Assembly (NCBI GenBank): GCA_030839005.1 | Contig: JAUZEM010000236.1 | Span: forward strand, 1-6,518 | Direction: 5' to 3' | DNA: 6,518 bases | Source: Actinomycetota bacterium | GTDB lineage: Bacteria; Actinomycetota; Acidimicrobiia; IMCC26256; PALSA-610 | In this document: piece after piece, positions 3,698 through 6,518 of the stretch | Layout of the letters: the number at the start of each line of letters is the position of its first letter | How positions within the stretch are numbered: the stretch's first letter is position 1 | Notes under the pieces: generated by a model | What the model was told of the DNA's origin: nothing | The model's database searches: none | What the model saw: the letters and a program-made list of their open reading frames with translations, nothing else | Program-made: the position numbers and the translations under genes

Positions 3698-6518
3698 GTG
3701 CCGACTCGCGTCTCGAGCTCCCGGTTCGTTGGCCGCCGTGCCGAGCTGACGCGGCTCGAGGAGTGCTGGAAGGCGGCCGTTGCCGACGAGCGCGCCGCGA
3801 CCGTGCTCGTCGGCGGCGAGGCGGGCGTCGGCAAGTCGCGGCTCGTGGGCGAGCTCATCGCTCGCATCCCCGAGCCGTCATTGGTGCTCGTCGGCCAATG
3901 CTTCGATCTCGTCGACCGTGCGTTGCCGTTCGGTCCGATTGTGCAGGCCTTACGCACCCTGCATCGCACGCTCGACGACGCTGCGCTCGACGCGGTGGTC
4001 GGGCCGGGGCGCGACGAGCTCGCCGCGTTACTCCCCGAGACGCATACGCCGGCGCGTGAGGGCATTGTCGCCGGCGCACTGTTCGAACAGCTGCTCGGGC
4101 TGTTCGAACGATTGACCGAGCGCGTACCGACGTTGCTCGTGCTCGAAGATCTGCATTGGGCCGACCGCTCGACGCGAGAGTTGTTCGGGTATCTCGCTCG
4201 CAGCCTTCGTACGGCATCGATGGTGCTCGTGGGTACGTACCGATCCGACGACCTCCACCGCCGTCATCCTCTGCGCGGCCTGCTCGCAGAGCTCGACCGT
4301 TCGGGCGCGGTCGAGCGGATCGATCTCGAGCGCTTCGATCGCGACGAGGTACGCGAGCTCATCTCGGCAATCGTCGGGAGTGAGCCGTCGGCGGACCTCG
4401 TCGACCGTACGTACCGCCGCTCCGACGGCAACGTCTTCTTCGCCGAGGAGCTCCTCTCGGTCGAAGGCGAGTACGGCGCCTCGATGCCACCGACGGTGCG
4501 CGAGATCGTGTTGGCGCGCGTCGACGCGCTGTCCGATGCCGCGCAAAACGTGCTTCGCAGCGCAGCCGTCATCGGACGTACAGCCGACCACCGGCTTCTC
4601 GAGGCCGTAGCCGGCTTGTCGCACGAGGAGTTGCTCGCGGGAACGCGGGAAGCCGTCGCCCAGTACCTTCTCGTCACCGACGGGGATGCGCTGGAATACC
4701 GCTTCCGGCACGCGCTGGTGCGCGAAGCAGTCGAGGACGACCTGCTGCCCGGCGACCGCGTCGCACTGCACACACGCGTCGCGGAGGTGCTCGCCGAGCA
4801 ACCCGATTGGTTCGACGGCGGCGCCGCGCAGCTCTTCGCCGAGCTGGCCTGTCATTGGGACGCGGCGCGCGACGCACCACGCGCGCTCGTTGCCGCCCTC
4901 GACGCGGCTCGCGCCGCCGAGCGGATCTACGCGTACGGGGATGCCCTCGAACACGCCGAGCTGGTCCTCGCCTTGTGGGCGCAGGTTCCCGATGTCGAGG
5001 AACTGACCGGGATGCGTCACGTCGACATGGTGAGATGGGCGGCCACGCAGGCCGAGATGTCCGGCAGCACTGACCGAGCCCTCGACTACATCCGATCGGC
5101 GATCGGCGAAGTCGATCCGGTCGACGACCCGGTCACCGCCGGATTGTTGCACGAACGCTTCGGTCGCTACCTCTGGATGCTGTCGCGATCGTGGTCCGAC
5201 ATCCTCGACCATTGCCGCGAGGCAGTGCGTCTCGTACCGGCCGAGCCCAGCCCGGCGCGGGCGAAGGTGCTCGCCACACTCGGTCAGCAGCTGATGCTCG
5301 CGGCCCGAAATGACGAGGCGATCTCGGTGTGCGAGCAAGCGATCGCGGTCGCACAAGAGGTCGGCGACCCCGTCATCGAGGGGCACGCGCGGAACTCGCT
5401 CGGAGCGACGCTCGGCGGCATCGGAAGGATGGACGAGGGACTGGCCGAACTTCACCGCGCCCGTGAGCTCGCGCTCGAGACGGAATCGTGGGAGGACGTC
5501 GCGCGCGCCGCGGTCAACGAGGGTGGCGCGCTCCAAACGATGGCGCGCGACGAGGAAGCATTGGCGATCTCGCTCGAAGGCGCAGAGATCGCGCGCGCCC
5601 ACGGGCTCGACCGCGCCTACGGCTCCTTCTTGCGTTTGAACGCAGGCGAGGCGCTGCGTGTGCTCGGTCGATGGGACGAGGCGGACGAGCAACTGCGCGA
5701 GGTGGAAGGGACCGATCCGATCGGGATGGACGCCTGGCGTCTCGCGGACCAGCGATGCCTATTGGCAGTGGGTCGCGCGCAGTTCGAGACGGCGCGCGCG
5801 GAAGCGGAGCGGGTGGAACAGTTGATCAGTCCGGCCGGAGCCGTTCGCGACCACCTTACGATCGAGCACGCGTGGATCGCGATCGCGGGCTGGAGCGGCG
5901 ACGAGGCGGGCGCGTTGGCGCGCGCGGTCGACGCGATGCGCACGCCGGTCGAAGAACTCAGCCTGTGCTCCGACGTCAGCATCGAGGTCATCGTCGAAGG
6001 CCTCGCGGCCGGCGGGACGGTAGCGTCGCGAACGCGAGAGCCCGATGCTCGCGCGACGTATCTTCGGCAGGTAGCAGAGCTGGGCGGTCAGCTCGACCAA
6101 TGGGTCGCGACCGGTCGGTGGGGTGGCGGTCGCCCCGGTGCTCTCGACGCGCTCGATGCCCATGTCACGGCGGAGATTGCCCGCGCCGCGGGCGACGACG
6201 ACGGCCCGAGGTGGCTCGCCGTCGCCGAGCTGTGGGCGAGTCACGGCATGCGACCGCGCGAGGCGTACGCGCGTTTCCGGGCGGCCGAAGCATTCGTGCG
6301 CGGCGACGACAGAGATGCCGCCGCGGCGAGTGCTCGCGACGCCTACGCGCGGGCGCGTGAAATCGGTTGGGTGGGTGTACGCGACGCGATCGCGAGCCTG
6401 GCGCGGCGGGCTCGCTTGGATCTGGGCACCGCGAGCGATGCGGTCGCCTCGCCTGCGGATCGTTACGGCCTCACGGCTCGAGAGCTCGACGTGGTCGCGC
6501 TGGTTGCCGAAGGTCGCA
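3698..6518 (+). CDS. LuxR-family regulator with N-terminal AAA-type ATPase (3' end cut by window)
   Basis: 940 residues are visible from the GTG at 3698, with no in-frame stop before the window ends. The N-terminus SSRFVGRRAEL (6-17) is the usual lead-in to this ATPase type. Walker A is GEAGVGKS (40-47, Lys46). Walker B is LLVLED (146-151, Asp151), followed by LHWAD. GTYRSD (179-184) and HPLRGLLAELDR follow as in the family. A winged-helix-like and then a helical region leads to TPR-like helices, clearest at about 520-671 (for example NDEAISVCEQAIAVAQEVGD). The last visible residues, LTARELDVVALVAEGR, are the first helices of a LuxR/GerE DNA-binding domain; about 45-50 residues are probably missing. 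Such large ATP-binding LuxR (LAL/MalT-like) proteins act as ATP-dependent, ligand-gated transcription activators in the cytoplasm. The effector and targets are unknown here. GTG 3698 has no good Shine-Dalgarno sequence. TTG 3641 is the only other clear start after the in-frame TGA at 3635, and it also lacks one. Confidence 0.93.
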   Translation, partial: MPTRVSSSRFVGRRAELTRLEECWKAAVADERAATVLVGGEAGVGKSRLVGELIARIPEPSLVLVGQCFDLVDRALPFGPIVQALRTLHRTLDDAALDAVVGPGRDELAALLPETHTPAREGIVAGALFEQLLGLFERLTERVPTLLVLEDLHWADRSTRELFGYLARSLRTASMVLVGTYRSDDLHRRHPLRGLLAELDRSGAVERIDLERFDRDEVRELISAIVGSEPSADLVDRTYRRSDGNVFFAEELLSVEGEYGASMPPTVREIVLARVDALSDAAQNVLRSAAVIGRTADHRLLEAVAGLSHEELLAGTREAVAQYLLVTDGDALEYRFRHALVREAVEDDLLPGDRVALHTRVAEVLAEQPDWFDGGAAQLFAELACHWDAARDAPRALVAALDAARAAERIYAYGDALEHAELVLALWAQVPDVEELTGMRHVDMVRWAATQAEMSGSTDRALDYIRSAIGEVDPVDDPVTAGLLHERFGRYLWMLSRSWSDILDHCREAVRLVPAEPSPARAKVLATLGQQLMLAARNDEAISVCEQAIAVAQEVGDPVIEGHARNSLGATLGGIGRMDEGLAELHRARELALETESWEDVARAAVNEGGALQTMARDEEALAISLEGAEIARAHGLDRAYGSFLRLNAGEALRVLGRWDEADEQLREVEGTDPIGMDAWRLADQRCLLAVGRAQFETARAEAERVEQLISPAGAVRDHLTIEHAWIAIAGWSGDEAGALARAVDAMRTPVEELSLCSDVSIEVIVEGLAAGGTVASRTREPDARATYLRQVAELGGQLDQWVATGRWGGGRPGALDALDAHVTAEIARAAGDDDGPRWLAVAELWASHGMRPREAYARFRAAEAFVRGDDRDAAAASARDAYARAREIGWVGVRDAIASLARRARLDLGTASDAVASPADRYGLTARELDVVALVAEGR

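Noticed and set aside
3403..4065. A 220-codon minus-strand frame across the small gene and the start of the regulator
   Set aside because: Its product is Ser/Arg/Pro-rich without motifs, and it conflicts with the Walker A region of the regulator and the well-supported small-gene ribosome binding site.
4028..5692. A 554-codon open frame on the minus strand
   Set aside because: It lies wholly antisense to the regulator, whose plus-strand frame shows intact Walker A, Walker B and TPR-like sequence. The antisense product has no recognisable domain. Long antisense frames are common in GC-rich genes.

Overview
The window is GC-rich, densely coding DNA, with Arg codons mostly CGC/CGT/CGG, many GTC/CTC/GAC codons and long spurious antisense ORFs. 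Together with the protein families present (a DinB-like protein with a pentapeptide N-terminus, a 1-Cys peroxiredoxin, a large LuxR-type ATPase regulator and an Arg-rich mini-protein), this suggests an actinobacterial chromosome. The order cannot be fixed from sequence alone. No RNA gene, insertion sequence, CRISPR array or phage gene was seen.

Layout. (1) Positions 109-1565, plus strand: a pentapeptide-repeat/DinB-like protein, then after 83 nt a single-cysteine peroxiredoxin with a strong Shine-Dalgarno sequence. The two could share a transcript. (2) Positions 1566-1649: a short convergent gap holding two hairpins, the second running over the stop codon of the next gene. (3) Positions 1650-3296, minus strand: a polytopic membrane protein resembling GT-C glycosyltransferases, with an acidic FDDWD motif after its first membrane helix and a soluble C-terminal tail. 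(4) Positions 3297-3445: a divergent intergenic region. At its right end, a bulged hairpin overlaps the Shine-Dalgarno sequence of a 63-residue Arg-rich protein (3446-3637). (5) Positions 3698-6518, plus strand: a large LuxR-type regulator with an N-terminal AAA/NACHT-like ATPase and a TPR-like middle region. It runs off the window inside its C-terminal helix-turn-helix; 940 residues are visible with no in-frame stop.

The first pair may serve thiol or oxidative-stress chemistry, the membrane protein envelope glycan or lipid glycosylation, and the last gene signal-responsive transcription. Nothing ties these three blocks into one pathway. I see no strong evidence of a new multi-gene system. 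The most unusual item is the small-protein locus with its hairpin over the ribosome binding site, lying in the same reading frame as the regulator downstream.
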